From Pedobacter cryoconitis (GTDB lineage: Bacteria; Bacteroidota; Bacteroidia; Sphingobacteriales; Sphingobacteriaceae): DNA of 64,000 nt. Below, piece after piece: positions 42,709 through 51,880 of the stretch. The position numbers and the translations under genes are program-made. Within the stretch, counting starts at the first letter, position 1. Each line of letters begins with the position of its first letter. The notes under the pieces are model-generated. The model worked only from the letters and a program-made list of their open reading frames with translations. It was not told where the DNA came from and ran no database searches. The stretch spans positions 62,001-126,000 of the forward strand of contig NZ_JACHCC010000001.1 in the NCBI RefSeq assembly GCF_014207135.1. The letters are read 5' to 3'.

Positions 42709-43473
42709 TTAGTTACCGTTTAGACGTAAAAAAGTGGTTTTGTTACAAAAACCGGTTCTGCCATTGAGCAATTCAATCAACTGTGCTGCATTGGTTAGTG
42801 CAGCTGTGCCCCAGGTATTGTTGAAATATACGAATACTTGTTTGTTTACCGGGACTATAACCGAAGCGAATTTACTAATTTCCTCTGCTGTATACAGAGA
42901 TTTGTACAATACAGGTTTGCCATGAAAACGATAATAAACCGGGTTTGTAAATTGAATAACCTGATCTGGCAGTGCCGATGGATAACTGAGACCACTAAAT
43001 GTGACATTTTTATTTTTGAATTCAGTGAATACGTCATTATTCCACCAGCTAATATGCCTGAATTCAACGACATTATGAAAGGCCTGACTTAAGTTTTTAA
43101 GAATCAGTGATAACCGATCTGCAGTATAGGTAAAAGAAGGAGGGAGCTGGAAGAGTACACAGCCCAGTTTTTCTTTTAACCCGCTGGCGATGGTCTGGTA
43201 AAAATTACTGATGAGTTCTTCTGTATCACTGAATTTAGCCTCGTGTGTAATTTTTGCGGGAGCTTTAATCGTAAACAGAAAGTCATCAGAACTGGTGTGG
43301 TACCAGTTGTCCATAGTTTTTACAGTAGGTAATCCATAAAATGAAGAGTTAATCTCGATGGTATTAAAATGCCTGCAATAATAACCAAACCAATCTTTTG
43401 ATGGTAGGTCAGCAGGATAAAATACACCTTTCCATTCCTTGTAATGAAATCCTGAACAACCGATTCTTATCAT
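42709..43473 (-). CDS. DUF72 family protein (YecE-like)
   Basis: A 254-residue TIM-barrel protein of the DUF72/YecE family. The opening IRIGCSGFHYKEWKGVFYP, the FNTIEINSSFYGLPTVKT strand, LFTIKAPAKITHEAK, VVEFRHISWW and the late YYRFHG and VFVYFNNTWGTAALTNA segments are diagnostic. The function of the family is not established. It lies 21 bp upstream of the ABC ATPase on the same strand and may be co-transcribed with it. Confidence 0.92.
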   Translation of the reverse strand: MIRIGCSGFHYKEWKGVFYPADLPSKDWFGYYCRHFNTIEINSSFYGLPTVKTMDNWYHTSSDDFLFTIKAPAKITHEAKFSDTEELISNFYQTIASGLKEKLGCVLFQLPPSFTYTADRLSLILKNLSQAFHNVVEFRHISWWNNDVFTEFKNKNVTFSGLSYPSALPDQVIQFTNPVYYRFHGKPVLYKSLYTAEEISKFASVIVPVNKQVFVYFNNTWGTAALTNAAQLIELLNGRTGFCNKTTFLRLNGN

Positions 43474-43513
43474 AAACCATATAACAAGGATCCGGGATTA
43501 AAGTTTAGCGCAT

Positions 43514-43550
43514 AAAAAAACAGGCTGTATCGTTTCCGTTACAGCCTGTT
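43514..43550 (-). terminator. terminator after dnaJ
   Basis: AACAGGCTGTA and TACAGCCTGTT form an 11-bp stem with a 10-nt loop. Read on the minus strand a run of T follows, so it closes the grpE-dnaJ transcript. Confidence 0.85.
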
Positions 43551-43570
43551 CGTTATATTAAGTTTCGGTA

Positions 43571-44743
43571 TTATTCGAAATATTCTTTCATTTTCTCAAA
43601 GAAACTCTTGTCATTTTTACCTGGCTGAGGTTTGAAGTTTGGAGATTCACGTAATTTCTCCAGCATATTACGTTCCTCACTGCTCAGTGCTTTAGGCGTC
43701 CAGATATTCACATGAATGATCTGGTCTCCGCGATGATAAGAATTCACCTCAGGGATACCTTTCGCTTTCAGACGTAATAATTTTCCGCTTTGCGTACCCG
43801 GCTCGATTTTGATTTTTGCTTTACCATCAATGGTCGGTACTTCAGCGCTATAACCCAAAGCAGCATCAATGATACTTAAATGCAGGTCATAAACAATATT
43901 GTTTCCTTCACGTTTCAGTGTTTCATGAGGGATTTCTTCAATCAGTATGATCAGGTCACCTGGTATACCACCATTTGGGGCAGCATTACCTTTTCCGCTC
44001 ATGCTTAACTGCATACCATCACTTACACCCGCAGGGATATTGATTGTAATTGTTTCTTCACCACGCACAGTTCCATCACCATGACATGAAGTACATTTAG
44101 AAGTAATCTGTGATCCGGCACCGTTACAGGTCGGACAGGTAGAAGTAGTTTGCATCTGTCCCAGGATGGTATTGGTTACCCTGCGAACAGAACCACTGCC
44201 ACCACAGGTTTTACAAGTGCTGATTGAAGATTTGTCCTTAGCCCCTGAACCATCACAGGTTTTACATACAATCTGTTTGTTGACCTTTATTTTTTTCTCT
44301 GCGCCATGCGCAATCTCTTCAAGGGTAAGTTTAACTTTGATACGAAGATTAGAGCCTTTGGCTACACGTCTGCCGCTGCTGCGTTGCTGTTGTCCGCCAA
44401 AGAAACTATCGAAAGGGCTGCCACCGCCACCGCCGCCACCAAAGATATCCCCAAACTGGCTGAATATATCTTCCATGTTCATGCCGCCGCCGCCATAACC
44501 GCCACCGCCTGAAGCCCCTCCAACTCCTGCATGACCATAATGATCATACCTTTGTTTTTTCTCAGGGTTACTTAATATTTCATAAGCTTCAGCAGCTTCC
44601 TTAAATTTATCCTCAGCAGTATGGTCATTCGGATTTTTATCCGGATGGAACTTTATAGCCAGCTTTCTGTAAGCTTTTTTAATCTCTTCAGCTGAAGAAT
44701 TTTTGGCTACACCAAGAATATCATAATAATCTCTCTTACTCAT
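43571..44743 (-). CDS. dnaJ: chaperone protein DnaJ
   Basis: A 390-residue type I J-protein that stimulates DnaK. It has the J domain ([22 protein letters not shown]... with the HPD motif in KFHPDKNP), a Gly/Phe-rich linker (residues 75-130), four CxxCxGxG zinc motifs ([32 protein letters not shown]) and the C-terminal peptide-binding domain. It starts 2 bp after the grpE stop. No dnaK is adjacent; the only Hsp70 in the window is the HscA-type one. Confidence 0.96.
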   Translation of the reverse strand: MSKRDYYDILGVAKNSSAEEIKKAYRKLAIKFHPDKNPNDHTAEDKFKEAAEAYEILSNPEKKQRYDHYGHAGVGGASGGGGYGGGGMNMEDIFSQFGDIFGGGGGGGSPFDSFFGGQQQRSSGRRVAKGSNLRIKVKLTLEEIAHGAEKKIKVNKQIVCKTCDGSGAKDKSSISTCKTCGGSGSVRRVTNTILGQMQTTSTCPTCNGAGSQITSKCTSCHGDGTVRGEETITINIPAGVSDGMQLSMSGKGNAAPNGGIPGDLIILIEEIPHETLKREGNNIVYDLHLSIIDAALGYSAEVPTIDGKAKIKIEPGTQSGKLLRLKAKGIPEVNSYHRGDQIIHVNIWTPKALSSEERNMLEKLRESPNFKPQPGKNDKSFFEKMKEYFE

Positions 44744-44745
44744 AA

Positions 44746-45324
44746 TTAACTACCTACAACAACTTTTGCAAAGCGTATAACTTTATCATTTAAAGTATAT
44801 CCCTTTTCTAATTCATCTATGACTTTTCCTTTCAGCTCTTCAGTCGCTGCCGGAACTTTAGTGATTGCTTCATGAAGGTCAGTGTCAAAAACAGTATTCA
44901 CACTTTCCATTTCTTTTAATCCTTTTTGATTAAGGATGCTTTTAAGCTTGGTATGTACCAATTGAATTCCTTCACGGATCGCAGTGATATCAGTCGCGTT
45001 TTCAGTTGCTTTATTTGCACGGTCAAAATCATCCAGTACAGGAAGCATGGAAATGATTACATCTTTACCAGCAGTCTGTAAAAGTTCAACACGTTCTTTT
45101 TGCGTACGTCTTTTATAGTTATCAAATTCAGCAAAAAGGCGAAGATATTTATCATTCAATGCTGCATTATCGAGTTTTAATTGCTCTTCAGCAGAGATTT
45201 CCTCAACAGGTTCAGTGATAGTATCCGCATTCGCGTCATCAGTTTGCTCTTTGTTCAACTGCTCTTCAGCAATATTTTCCGTAATAGGATTTTCTGTATC
45301 GTTTGTTTTCTTCTTGCTAAACAT
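44746..45324 (-). CDS. grpE: nucleotide exchange factor GrpE
   Basis: A 192-residue GrpE: a charged, disordered N-terminus (rich in E, T and N), a long coiled coil with [21 protein letters not shown], the [12 protein letters not shown] segment, and the C-terminal beta domain ending [19 protein letters not shown] ([17 protein letters not shown]). GrpE drives ADP release from DnaK. It is the first gene of the grpE-dnaJ operon. A long imperfect palindrome lies in the gap upstream. Confidence 0.95.
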   Translation of the reverse strand: MFSKKKTNDTENPITENIAEEQLNKEQTDDANADTITEPVEEISAEEQLKLDNAALNDKYLRLFAEFDNYKRRTQKERVELLQTAGKDVIISMLPVLDDFDRANKATENATDITAIREGIQLVHTKLKSILNQKGLKEMESVNTVFDTDLHEAITKVPAATEELKGKVIDELEKGYTLNDKVIRFAKVVVGS

Positions 45325-45376
45325 GGTATAGTAGAATTTTAGGATGCAAACTCAAAAGGTTTGCCAATGAAGTATA

Positions 45377-45425
45377 TCAGCCATGCTGTCAGTTTTGTTT
45401 GAACAAGACTGTACAGAATGGCTGA
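45377..45425. repeat. 49-nt imperfect palindrome between ftsE and grpE
   Basis: TCAGCCAT pairs with ATGGCTGA at the ends; CTGT with ACAG and CAGTTTTGTT with AACAAGACTG inside, with one G/A mismatch and one bulged T. The stem is over 20 bp with almost no loop. There is no T run on either side. Confidence 0.7.
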
Positions 45426-45450
45426 AAAAGAATTATTTTGTCAGGAATGA

Positions 45451-46134
45451 TTAGTTAATTGTAGCATCATCATGCACGATACCAGCTTCACATTTGATAA
45501 TACGTGAAGGCAGGGTACGGATGATATGATAGTCATGGGTAGCCATAAGTACGGCTGTACCATTCTGACTGATTTGTTTCAGTAACAGGACTATTTCCTC
45601 CGAAGTCTCAGGATCTAAGTTTCCGGTGGGTTCATCTGCCAGGATAATATCAGGATTATTCAACAGTGAACGGGCGATAACTACACGTTGCTGTTCTCCG
45701 CCAGAAAGTTCATGCGGCATTTTTTTGATCTTGGAACGTAAGCCTACTTTTTCAAGTACATCCTTAATCCGCTCCTGGATCAGATTTTTATCTTTCCAGC
45801 CGGTAGCCCTTAAAACAAAATCAAGATTTTTTTCAATGGTGCGGTCTGTCAGCAGCTGGAAATCCTGGAAAACAATTCCCAGTTTTCTGCGCAGATAGGG
45901 AACATCTCTTTCTGCCAGCTTTTTCAGGTCAAAACCTGCAATTTCTCCCTCACCATTACCGATATGAAGATCACCATAGATGATTTTCAGTAAACTGCTT
46001 TTACCCGAGCCGGTCTGTCCGATTAAAAATACAAATTCACCCTTGTCTATGTTAAGGTTAACATTAGAAAGTACGAGGTGTTTTTGCTGGAATACATCTA
46101 CGTTTTTTAAATTTATAACTGCGTTTCCTGTCAT
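45451..46134 (-). CDS. ftsE: cell division ABC ATPase FtsE
   Basis: A 227-residue ABC ATPase of FtsE size and pattern: Walker A GQTGSGKSS, LRRKLGIVFQDFQLLTDRTIEKNL, signature LSGGEQQRV, Walker B IILADEPTGNLDP and H-loop VLMATHDYHII. FtsE with FtsX controls peptidoglycan hydrolases at the septum. No ftsX gene is next to it; instead a short conserved-looking ORF lies 3 bp upstream. LolD/MacB-type ATPases are close relatives, but the QDFQLL region favours FtsE. Confidence 0.85.
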   Translation of the reverse strand: MTGNAVINLKNVDVFQQKHLVLSNVNLNIDKGEFVFLIGQTGSGKSSLLKIIYGDLHIGNGEGEIAGFDLKKLAERDVPYLRRKLGIVFQDFQLLTDRTIEKNLDFVLRATGWKDKNLIQERIKDVLEKVGLRSKIKKMPHELSGGEQQRVVIARSLLNNPDIILADEPTGNLDPETSEEIVLLLKQISQNGTAVLMATHDYHIIRTLPSRIIKCEAGIVHDDATIN

Positions 46135-46137
46135 GTC

Positions 46138-46341
46138 TTAAATATCTAATTTTGCAATCTGGCCAAAAGGTAAATTCTTTACCATATCCATAATATAAGG
46201 CAGTTTATCGCCAAGCCCTAGTTTGTCCAGTGATTTATCCGGACGGTCTACCCTGAAATAAGCCAGTAAGGTGAATTTATCATCCCTCAGTTGGACATAA
46301 TCCGGGATCTTGGCAATACCTTTAACTTTGATTACATACAT
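46138..46341 (-). CDS. small protein of unknown function upstream of ftsE
   Basis: A 67-residue protein starting MYVIKVKGIAKIPDYVQ, with DDKFTLLAYFRVDRP and a C-terminal LPYIMDMVKNLPFG. It is likely a single small alpha/beta domain without signal or membrane segment. I start it at the ATG at 46341; the TTG three codons earlier lies in a -7 box. It ends 3 bp before ftsE, so it should be co-transcribed and may be related to FtsE function, but I do not recognise the family. Confidence 0.65.
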   Translation of the reverse strand: MYVIKVKGIAKIPDYVQLRDDKFTLLAYFRVDRPDKSLDKLGLGDKLPYIMDMVKNLPFGQIAKLDI

Positions 46342-46347
46342 TTTGTT

Positions 46348-46355
46348 CAAAAATA
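46348..46355 (-). promoter_or_regulatory. -7 box TATTTTTG of the ftsE operon
   Basis: A TAnnTTTG element 6 nt before the ATG at 46341. It includes the TTG of a falsely longer ORF. Confidence 0.6.
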
Positions 46356-46412
46356 GTGTTTCAAAATGAGAAAATAAGAGCCTGTTTAAATTTAGATGCT
46401 CAAATAGGCGGC

Positions 46413-47432
46413 TTATAAGCTGTTCAAAAAAGTAATCGTATCCACATTATCTGCATAATCCCATAAACGCGGATGCTGGCTTTGTCCAAATGTCACAACT
46501 TCGGCATCCAGCTGCAAATCAACATTAGATACCACACACTGTATATTTTCGCCGATAGCTTTAAGTTTTGTGGTCAGCTCTTCCAGAGATTGATACCTTT
46601 CAAAATACAATACAGCAAGAGGAGAGGAGAGCCCTTCATCTTCTTTGACCAGTAAAAAGCCGTTGTCAAAATGCTGAACGGTATTTACCAGGTAAATAGA
46701 CTTATTATAATCGTAATTATTATTGTATTTGAAATGATTAATAATGGGCTGAAACTGTTCCAGGGGTTCAAAAAAGTTTTTGATTTCATAATCTTCAGGC
46801 AGATAGATTTTGGATACATTTCTGCAGCCCAGTCCGAAATAATCAAAAATATCATGACCAAGCAGAGCGATATCTTCTGTACTTTCCCGGCCATCCAGTA
46901 CTGCGATGCTATTTCTGTTTTTCCTGATGATATTGGGCACTTTGCCAAAGTAATACTCAAAGTAACGGGACGTATTATTACTGCCAGTGGCGATGATCGC
47001 GTCAAAATCTTTCAGTCTTTCAGCATAAATGATTCTGTCAGACAGAAGCGGTTCAAATAAGACCAGTTGCTTAAGCAATGCAGGCAAAAGCTGACTGTCT
47101 GAAGATGACAGCTTAATAACCGCTATATTACCCGTGGCCAGTACCGACAGTATATCATGGAAACCAACCATTGGAATATTTCCGGCGAGGATCAGACCTA
47201 CCTTTTTTGGGTTTTGACTAACATTAATCTGCTGAAACCATTTTTCCAGATCATTTAAATTCAGCATTTCCTGCAGAGAAGATAAAGATCTATTTACCTC
47301 ATCCGTAGTGAACCAGGCATTATGGTTAGGAGCTGAACTAATCGTATTACTAAATTCATCTCCAGGGTGATTTAGAAAATCACTTAGTTTATGGAATGCA
47401 ATAATTAACTTTTCAGCGGTTAGGATTGACAT
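46413..47432 (-). CDS. acyl-CoA reductase (LuxC-like)
   Basis: A 339-residue aldehyde-dehydrogenase-fold protein of the LuxC-like acyl-CoA reductase type. Residues KVGLILAGNIPMVGFHDILSVL, then NIAVIKLSSSDSQLLP and IIATGSNNTSRYFEYYFGK are typical of the nucleotide-binding part; the candidate catalytic cysteine is in YFGLGCRNVSKIYLP. It should reduce an acyl-CoA to an aldehyde. The divergent neighbour is a 4Fe-4S ferredoxin with 77 bp between them, an arrangement seen in Bacteroidota. The substrate is unknown and there are no lux genes. Confidence 0.85.
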   Translation of the reverse strand: MSILTAEKLIIAFHKLSDFLNHPGDEFSNTISSAPNHNAWFTTDEVNRSLSSLQEMLNLNDLEKWFQQINVSQNPKKVGLILAGNIPMVGFHDILSVLATGNIAVIKLSSSDSQLLPALLKQLVLFEPLLSDRIIYAERLKDFDAIIATGSNNTSRYFEYYFGKVPNIIRKNRNSIAVLDGRESTEDIALLGHDIFDYFGLGCRNVSKIYLPEDYEIKNFFEPLEQFQPIINHFKYNNNYDYNKSIYLVNTVQHFDNGFLLVKEDEGLSSPLAVLYFERYQSLEELTTKLKAIGENIQCVVSNVDLQLDAEVVTFGQSQHPRLWDYADNVDTITFLNSL

Positions 47433-47460
47433 GCTTTGATTAATTTTAAAGTATAAATGT

Positions 47461-47468
47461 TATATTTG
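47461..47468 (+). promoter_or_regulatory. -7 box TATATTTG of the ferredoxin gene
   Basis: A TAnnTTTG element 41 nt before the ferredoxin ATG, in the divergent intergenic region. Confidence 0.55.
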
Positions 47469-47509
47469 CAAGGCAAAGGTAACTTTAGCAAATAGATTTA
47501 TACGAAGAC

Positions 47510-47860
47510 ATGGCTATTAAAATAACAGACGAATGTATTAATTGCGGAGCATGTGAGCCTGAATGCCCGAATAATGCAATTTATGATGCAGGCACAGCCT
47601 GGAGATTTTCTGATGGTACCAATCTAAATGGTATTATCGATTTTGGGGATCAGGAGATTGATGCAGGAGCAGCTCAGGAAGCAATATCTGACGAAGTGTA
47701 TTATATCGTTTCAGATAAGTGTACCGAATGTAAAGGTTTTCATGATGAACCTCAGTGTGCGGCAGTGTGCCCGGTAGATTGTTGCGTGGATGATGAAGAT
47801 ATCCGTGAGACTGAAGAAGAATTATTAAAGAAGAAAGCCTGGTTACACCAGGAAGGTTAA
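47510..47860 (+). CDS. 4Fe-4S dicluster ferredoxin
   Basis: A 116-residue ferredoxin. Cluster-binding motifs are [12 protein letters not shown] (residues about 9-20) and a second set [18 protein letters not shown] (near residues 72-90), where the long spacing between the second and third cysteines is that of YfhL/Allochromatium-type ferredoxins. It probably carries two 4Fe-4S clusters. It is divergent from the acyl-CoA reductase gene and is followed by the first copy of the duplicated terminator. Confidence 0.9.
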   Translation: MAIKITDECINCGACEPECPNNAIYDAGTAWRFSDGTNLNGIIDFGDQEIDAGAAQEAISDEVYYIVSDKCTECKGFHDEPQCAAVCPVDCCVDDEDIRETEEELLKKKAWLHQEG

Positions 47861-47869
47861 TTCTTCAAT

Positions 47870-47916
47870 AAAAATATAAATGGAAACAGGCTATGCAGAT
47901 AGCCTGTTTTTTTTTG
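47870..47916 (+). repeat. terminator-containing repeat, copy 1
   Basis: A 47-bp sequence that includes a terminator hairpin. It matches the copy at 51881-51927 at 46 of 47 positions; the one difference (G versus A) is in the hairpin loop. Confidence 0.9.
47884..47915 (+). terminator. terminator after the 4Fe-4S ferredoxin
   Basis: AAACAGGCTAT and ATAGCCTGTTT form a perfect 11-bp stem with a GCAG loop, followed by six more T. Confidence 0.92.
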
Positions 47917-48076
47917 TCCGGACATTTTTTGTGGCGTTAATTTAATATAAGCATAATATTATTGCTTAATACGGGTTGATTTATTGAGTAATTTCGCAAT
48001 CAGAAAAATATATGCTCATCAATCCATAAAATAGTCATTTGAGTAGGACTGTTTTTATGCCCCCAGTTTTTTAGCC

Positions 48077-51000
48077 ATGAATAAATTTAGCTCATCTTGT
48101 TATCTCTTTTTGTTTTTAATTTTCTCTGTTATAGTGGCTTTTGCCCAAAAGACAGATGAACCACAGAATAAAGCACCCGTAAATTTGCCCCAGGTTATAC
48201 AGGCCTCACCAGAAGCTGCTGCATTAGGCAGATATGGGGATCAGCAAGTAGGACTGAATACGGGGACTGCCGCTGTTCAAATACCTTTATACGCTTTAAA
48301 GACTAAAAAACTTTCGTTAGCGATTGGTCTTAGTTATAGTTCCAATGGAGTAAAGGTGAATGAATATGCCTCAAAAGTTGGGATGAGCTGGGTTTTAAAT
48401 GCTGGTGGAGCGATTACAAGGACAGTATATGATAAACCTGATTTAGCAGTACCAAGAACTATTTTACCCCCTAATCGTAATTTTCATAGTTACAATTCAG
48501 GTTTAAATAATTCAGGGAGCTCATTATATCAAACTAATCAGGAGTTATTATCCTGGCTGGAGTCGAACGGGAACAATTCGACCGATATGGAGATGGATGA
48601 GTTCAACTTCAATTTTAATGGTTATACAGGGAAATTTGTATTTGATAATAATAAAATCCCGGTCTTACTGCCTCAGTCAAATCTTAAAATTGAATATCAG
48701 GACCAACCAGATTCCAAATGGAATTTTAAAATTACAACTCCCGATGGTACCCGATATTACTTTGGTGGAGTGGCTTCTGAAATGACCCAAAGTTCTACTG
48801 GGTATAGTAATCACGATCGATATGCGAGTGCATGGTATTTAAACCGGATTGAAAGCGCTGGAGATCCTACTGATTACCTTACATTTAGTTATGGAGAAAC
48901 ATCTTATGGATTTTATCCTGGCGTTTCTCAGAATGTAACACTGGAAAATAAGCCGCCTACATTATATGGATCTCCAAGACCATATGGATATTCAAGTGAA
49001 GTAAATGCGAATATACCTGGTCTGGGGTTAATGAATTTTACAAAACAAAATATTGGTATTTCAGGTGTTTATCTGAAAAGTATCAACTCTTCTCATTATG
49101 GAATTGTAAAATTTTCTTATCAGAGTAAACCTGATGTTATTTCTAAAGCGGACTATCTTTTAGAAAAAATAGAAGTGGACTTTGGAGATGGGAAGGCAGC
49201 GCTATTGTATAGTTTTAATTATGATATAGTTAGTCCAGGTGGGCCTAAAAACGAGATAAGTGATTATTATGCCAGTGATTATTTTTCACTCCTGGAAAAT
49301 TTGTCAAGGCCTTTTTTGAAAAGTGTAGTGCAGACAACAGCCAACGATTCCTCATTGAGTAAGAAATATAGTTTTGAATATCTTGATAAGGGTAATTTAC
49401 CTCCTCATCTGGCATTTAACCAGGATCATTGGGGATATTATAATGGTAAAACTGGGTTGAACTCACTCATTGTTCCTGAAAGTAATTATATTTTACTTGG
49501 TAATACATTGATTAGCAGGTTGAAAGTAAATCGTGATGTAGATTATGATTATGCACAAAAGGGGATGCTTAGCAAAGTTATCTATCCAACTGGGGGCTCA
49601 ACAGAATTTTTTTATGAGGGTAATTCTTCTAATGGGCAGACCCCTGTATTAACGTCAGGGGACTTCACGGCGAATAATCCTGATGTTGAAGTTCAGCGTA
49701 TAGACCTTAGTACTGCAGGAAAACCAAGTGCAACCTTCAGAGTTACGGCCCCAATAACGGTAAACCTGACGATGAATATTAGTTGTAATTGTCCTAAAGG
49801 AGGGGGGTGCCCCATATTACCAGATGGGACGCTGGCGGGTGAATTGGTTTTTAATCAATTAACCAGCATAGCTAAACTGGATTTTGCTCCATTTAATGCA
49901 AGAGGGGATTGTTCAAGATCATCTGGAGGGAGTTATAAATTAGAGGCAGGAAGTTACGGTGTCGGCGTGTTAAACCGGGGACCTTATACGATTACAATTT
50001 CAGTGACAAGTCCTGATGGTAAAATATTTGTTCCCTATCAGTCTATACCTGGAAATCCTGCTATACCAGTTCATAAATCTCTTGATGGTACATTTTACGG
50101 TGGTGTCAGGGTAAGAAAAATGATTGATACCGATCCTGTAAGTAAGCAAGTGAAAACAACTAATTTTTTGTATAGTGGGATGTCGGGATCATATTTACCC
50201 TTATATCAGCTAAATATCTGCAGATACGGTTTGGGGACAATGCCTCTTTCTTCTCCTACTCAGTATTATACCAAACCAAGTATGCCATTGGACTATGCAG
50301 AATACTACCAGTACCTTGCTGGTACTTATTCAAATCTTGTAGGTAGAAACTCATATAATGTATCTTATAAAGCAGTTACAGAAAAATATGGTGATAACTA
50401 TGAAAATGGGGGAATAGATCATATTTACTCCTATAATCAGAACAATAGTAGTTCAATTGCCAGATATGGAGGGCATATTGTTGAAAATGTAAGTCCGCCA
50501 GATCTTTCCTGGAGGAATGGACTTGAATTATCAAAATCTATCTATAAATATATTAATAACATTAAAGTGCCGGTTCAGGAAATTACAAATGTTTATACAG
50601 TAGATCCCCGTATCAGTAAATCCTTTGAACAGTTTATCATTAAAAATAATGGCAATGATATCTTTGTCTGTTCGCCTGGTATAACCTATTGTTTAGATAA
50701 TTACTCAGTTGTTGGATGCGGACCATATTTATTTGCAAATGACTATGGTTATAATAAAAGAGAGAGTATTTATGATGTATATGCTGTGACCAGCAAGCAG
50801 GAATGGCAGTATTTATCACAAACCAAAACACTGAATTATGATGTTAACGGGCAGAATCCTGTAACCAATATTGAAAACTATTATTATGATAATTCTGCTC
50901 ATACACAACTTAGCCGCAAAGCAGTGACTAACAGTAAAGGTAAAGTTCTGACTTCATTGCATACTTATGCAGATGATTATCCTGAAGGAGTGACATTTAT

Positions 51001-51838
51001 AAATGATATGAAAACTAATCATTTGACTGGGGTACCAATTGAGGAGGTAAATTATCAGACTGAAGGGAATACTACAGAAATTACTTCAGGGAAAATGACA
51101 AGATATACAGTTGGTGGAACAGGTTTGATTGATACTGTGTTATTAACTGAAGCAACTGATCCGATACCGTTAGCTGGTTTTAAATTTTCTAACGCGATAA
51201 AGGGGCAATTACCTGCGGCAGGAGCAGGTAGTAGCTATAGTCTGGATGGCCGCTATGTTCCCAGATTATCTTACCGTTATAATCTGACAGGAGATCCTAT
51301 AACAATCAACTTATTAAATGGAAGACCAGAAGCCTATCAGTGGGGTTATAACAATCAATATCCGGTAGCAGAAGTTAAAAATTCCAGATACAATAACATT
51401 TTCTATGATGGCTTTGAGGAAGGAAATGGTAATAGCAATTTAGATGACTCGAAGACGGGGCATTATAGCTATACTAGTAGTTCTGTTGGTTATTCGAAAA
51501 AAATTGACGGACTTGATGCTGGTCTGTACACGTTAAGCTACTGGAAAAAGAACGGTGCAAACTGGTCATGGGTTGTTAATACTGCTGTGTCGGTTACTGG
51601 AACCAGTTACACCATAAGTATTCCTGCAGGTAACCAGATAGATGATATTTGTTTTTATCCATCAAATGCCCAAATGGCTACTTATACTTACGATCCGTTA
51701 GTAGGTATCACAAGTATGACCGATGTCAAGGGAAATACGACATATTATGAGTATGACAGTTTTCAAAGGTTATTAAACATTAAAGATAAAGACCGAAATA
51801 TTGTGAAAAGATATAGTTATCATTTTCAGGGACAATAG
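48077..51838 (+). CDS. large secreted RHS-like protein without toxin domain
   Basis: A 1253-residue protein with a signal peptide ending VAFAQ. The N-terminal part (AAALGRYGDQQVGLNTGTAAVQIPLYAL, then LSYSSNGVKVNEYASKVG) is the common start of Bacteroidota RHS/YD-repeat surface proteins. The middle holds many strand-rich repeats and a Cys-rich insert (SCNCPKGGGCP). Near the C-terminus is a YD-type stretch, MATYTYDPLVGITSMTDVKGNTTYYEYDSFQRLL. It then stops at KRYSYHFQGQ, with no RHS core or toxin tip. The gene and its promoter region lie between two nearly identical terminators. Function is unknown; surface shell, adhesion or carrier roles are possible. Confidence 0.82.
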   Translation: MNKFSSSCYLFLFLIFSVIVAFAQKTDEPQNKAPVNLPQVIQASPEAAALGRYGDQQVGLNTGTAAVQIPLYALKTKKLSLAIGLSYSSNGVKVNEYASKVGMSWVLNAGGAITRTVYDKPDLAVPRTILPPNRNFHSYNSGLNNSGSSLYQTNQELLSWLESNGNNSTDMEMDEFNFNFNGYTGKFVFDNNKIPVLLPQSNLKIEYQDQPDSKWNFKITTPDGTRYYFGGVASEMTQSSTGYSNHDRYASAWYLNRIESAGDPTDYLTFSYGETSYGFYPGVSQNVTLENKPPTLYGSPRPYGYSSEVNANIPGLGLMNFTKQNIGISGVYLKSINSSHYGIVKFSYQSKPDVISKADYLLEKIEVDFGDGKAALLYSFNYDIVSPGGPKNEISDYYASDYFSLLENLSRPFLKSVVQTTANDSSLSKKYSFEYLDKGNLPPHLAFNQDHWGYYNGKTGLNSLIVPESNYILLGNTLISRLKVNRDVDYDYAQKGMLSKVIYPTGGSTEFFYEGNSSNGQTPVLTSGDFTANNPDVEVQRIDLSTAGKPSATFRVTAPITVNLTMNISCNCPKGGGCPILPDGTLAGELVFNQLTSIAKLDFAPFNARGDCSRSSGGSYKLEAGSYGVGVLNRGPYTITISVTSPDGKIFVPYQSIPGNPAIPVHKSLDGTFYGGVRVRKMIDTDPVSKQVKTTNFLYSGMSGSYLPLYQLNICRYGLGTMPLSSPTQYYTKPSMPLDYAEYYQYLAGTYSNLVGRNSYNVSYKAVTEKYGDNYENGGIDHIYSYNQNNSSSIARYGGHIVENVSPPDLSWRNGLELSKSIYKYINNIKVPVQEITNVYTVDPRISKSFEQFIIKNNGNDIFVCSPGITYCLDNYSVVGCGPYLFANDYGYNKRESIYDVYAVTSKQEWQYLSQTKTLNYDVNGQNPVTNIENYYYDNSAHTQLSRKAVTNSKGKVLTSLHTYADDYPEGVTFINDMKTNHLTGVPIEEVNYQTEGNTTEITSGKMTRYTVGGTGLIDTVLLTEATDPIPLAGFKFSNAIKGQLPAAGAGSSYSLDGRYVPRLSYRYNLTGDPITINLLNGRPEAYQWGYNNQYPVAEVKNSRYNNIFYDGFEEGNGNSNLDDSKTGHYSYTSSSVGYSKKIDGLDAGLYTLSYWKKNGANWSWVVNTAVSVTGTSYTISIPAGNQIDDICFYPSNAQMATYTYDPLVGITSMTDVKGNTTYYEYDSFQRLLNIKDKDRNIVKRYSYHFQGQ

Positions 51839-51880
51839 ATTCTTGAAATCTTAGTATGAAATTTCCATAAAATCTTTGCC

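Noticed and set aside
44166..44512. Open frames antisense to dnaJ
   Set aside because: Proline- and alanine-rich products come from the reverse of the Gly/Phe-rich and zinc-finger codons of dnaJ.
46413..47860. A lux-type bioluminescence system from the LuxC-like gene
   Set aside because: No luxA, luxB, luxD or luxE homolog is present in the window.
51600..51838. A C-terminal toxin domain on the RHS-like protein
   Set aside because: The protein ends right after one YD-type stretch; no RHS core, cleavage motif or toxin tip follows.
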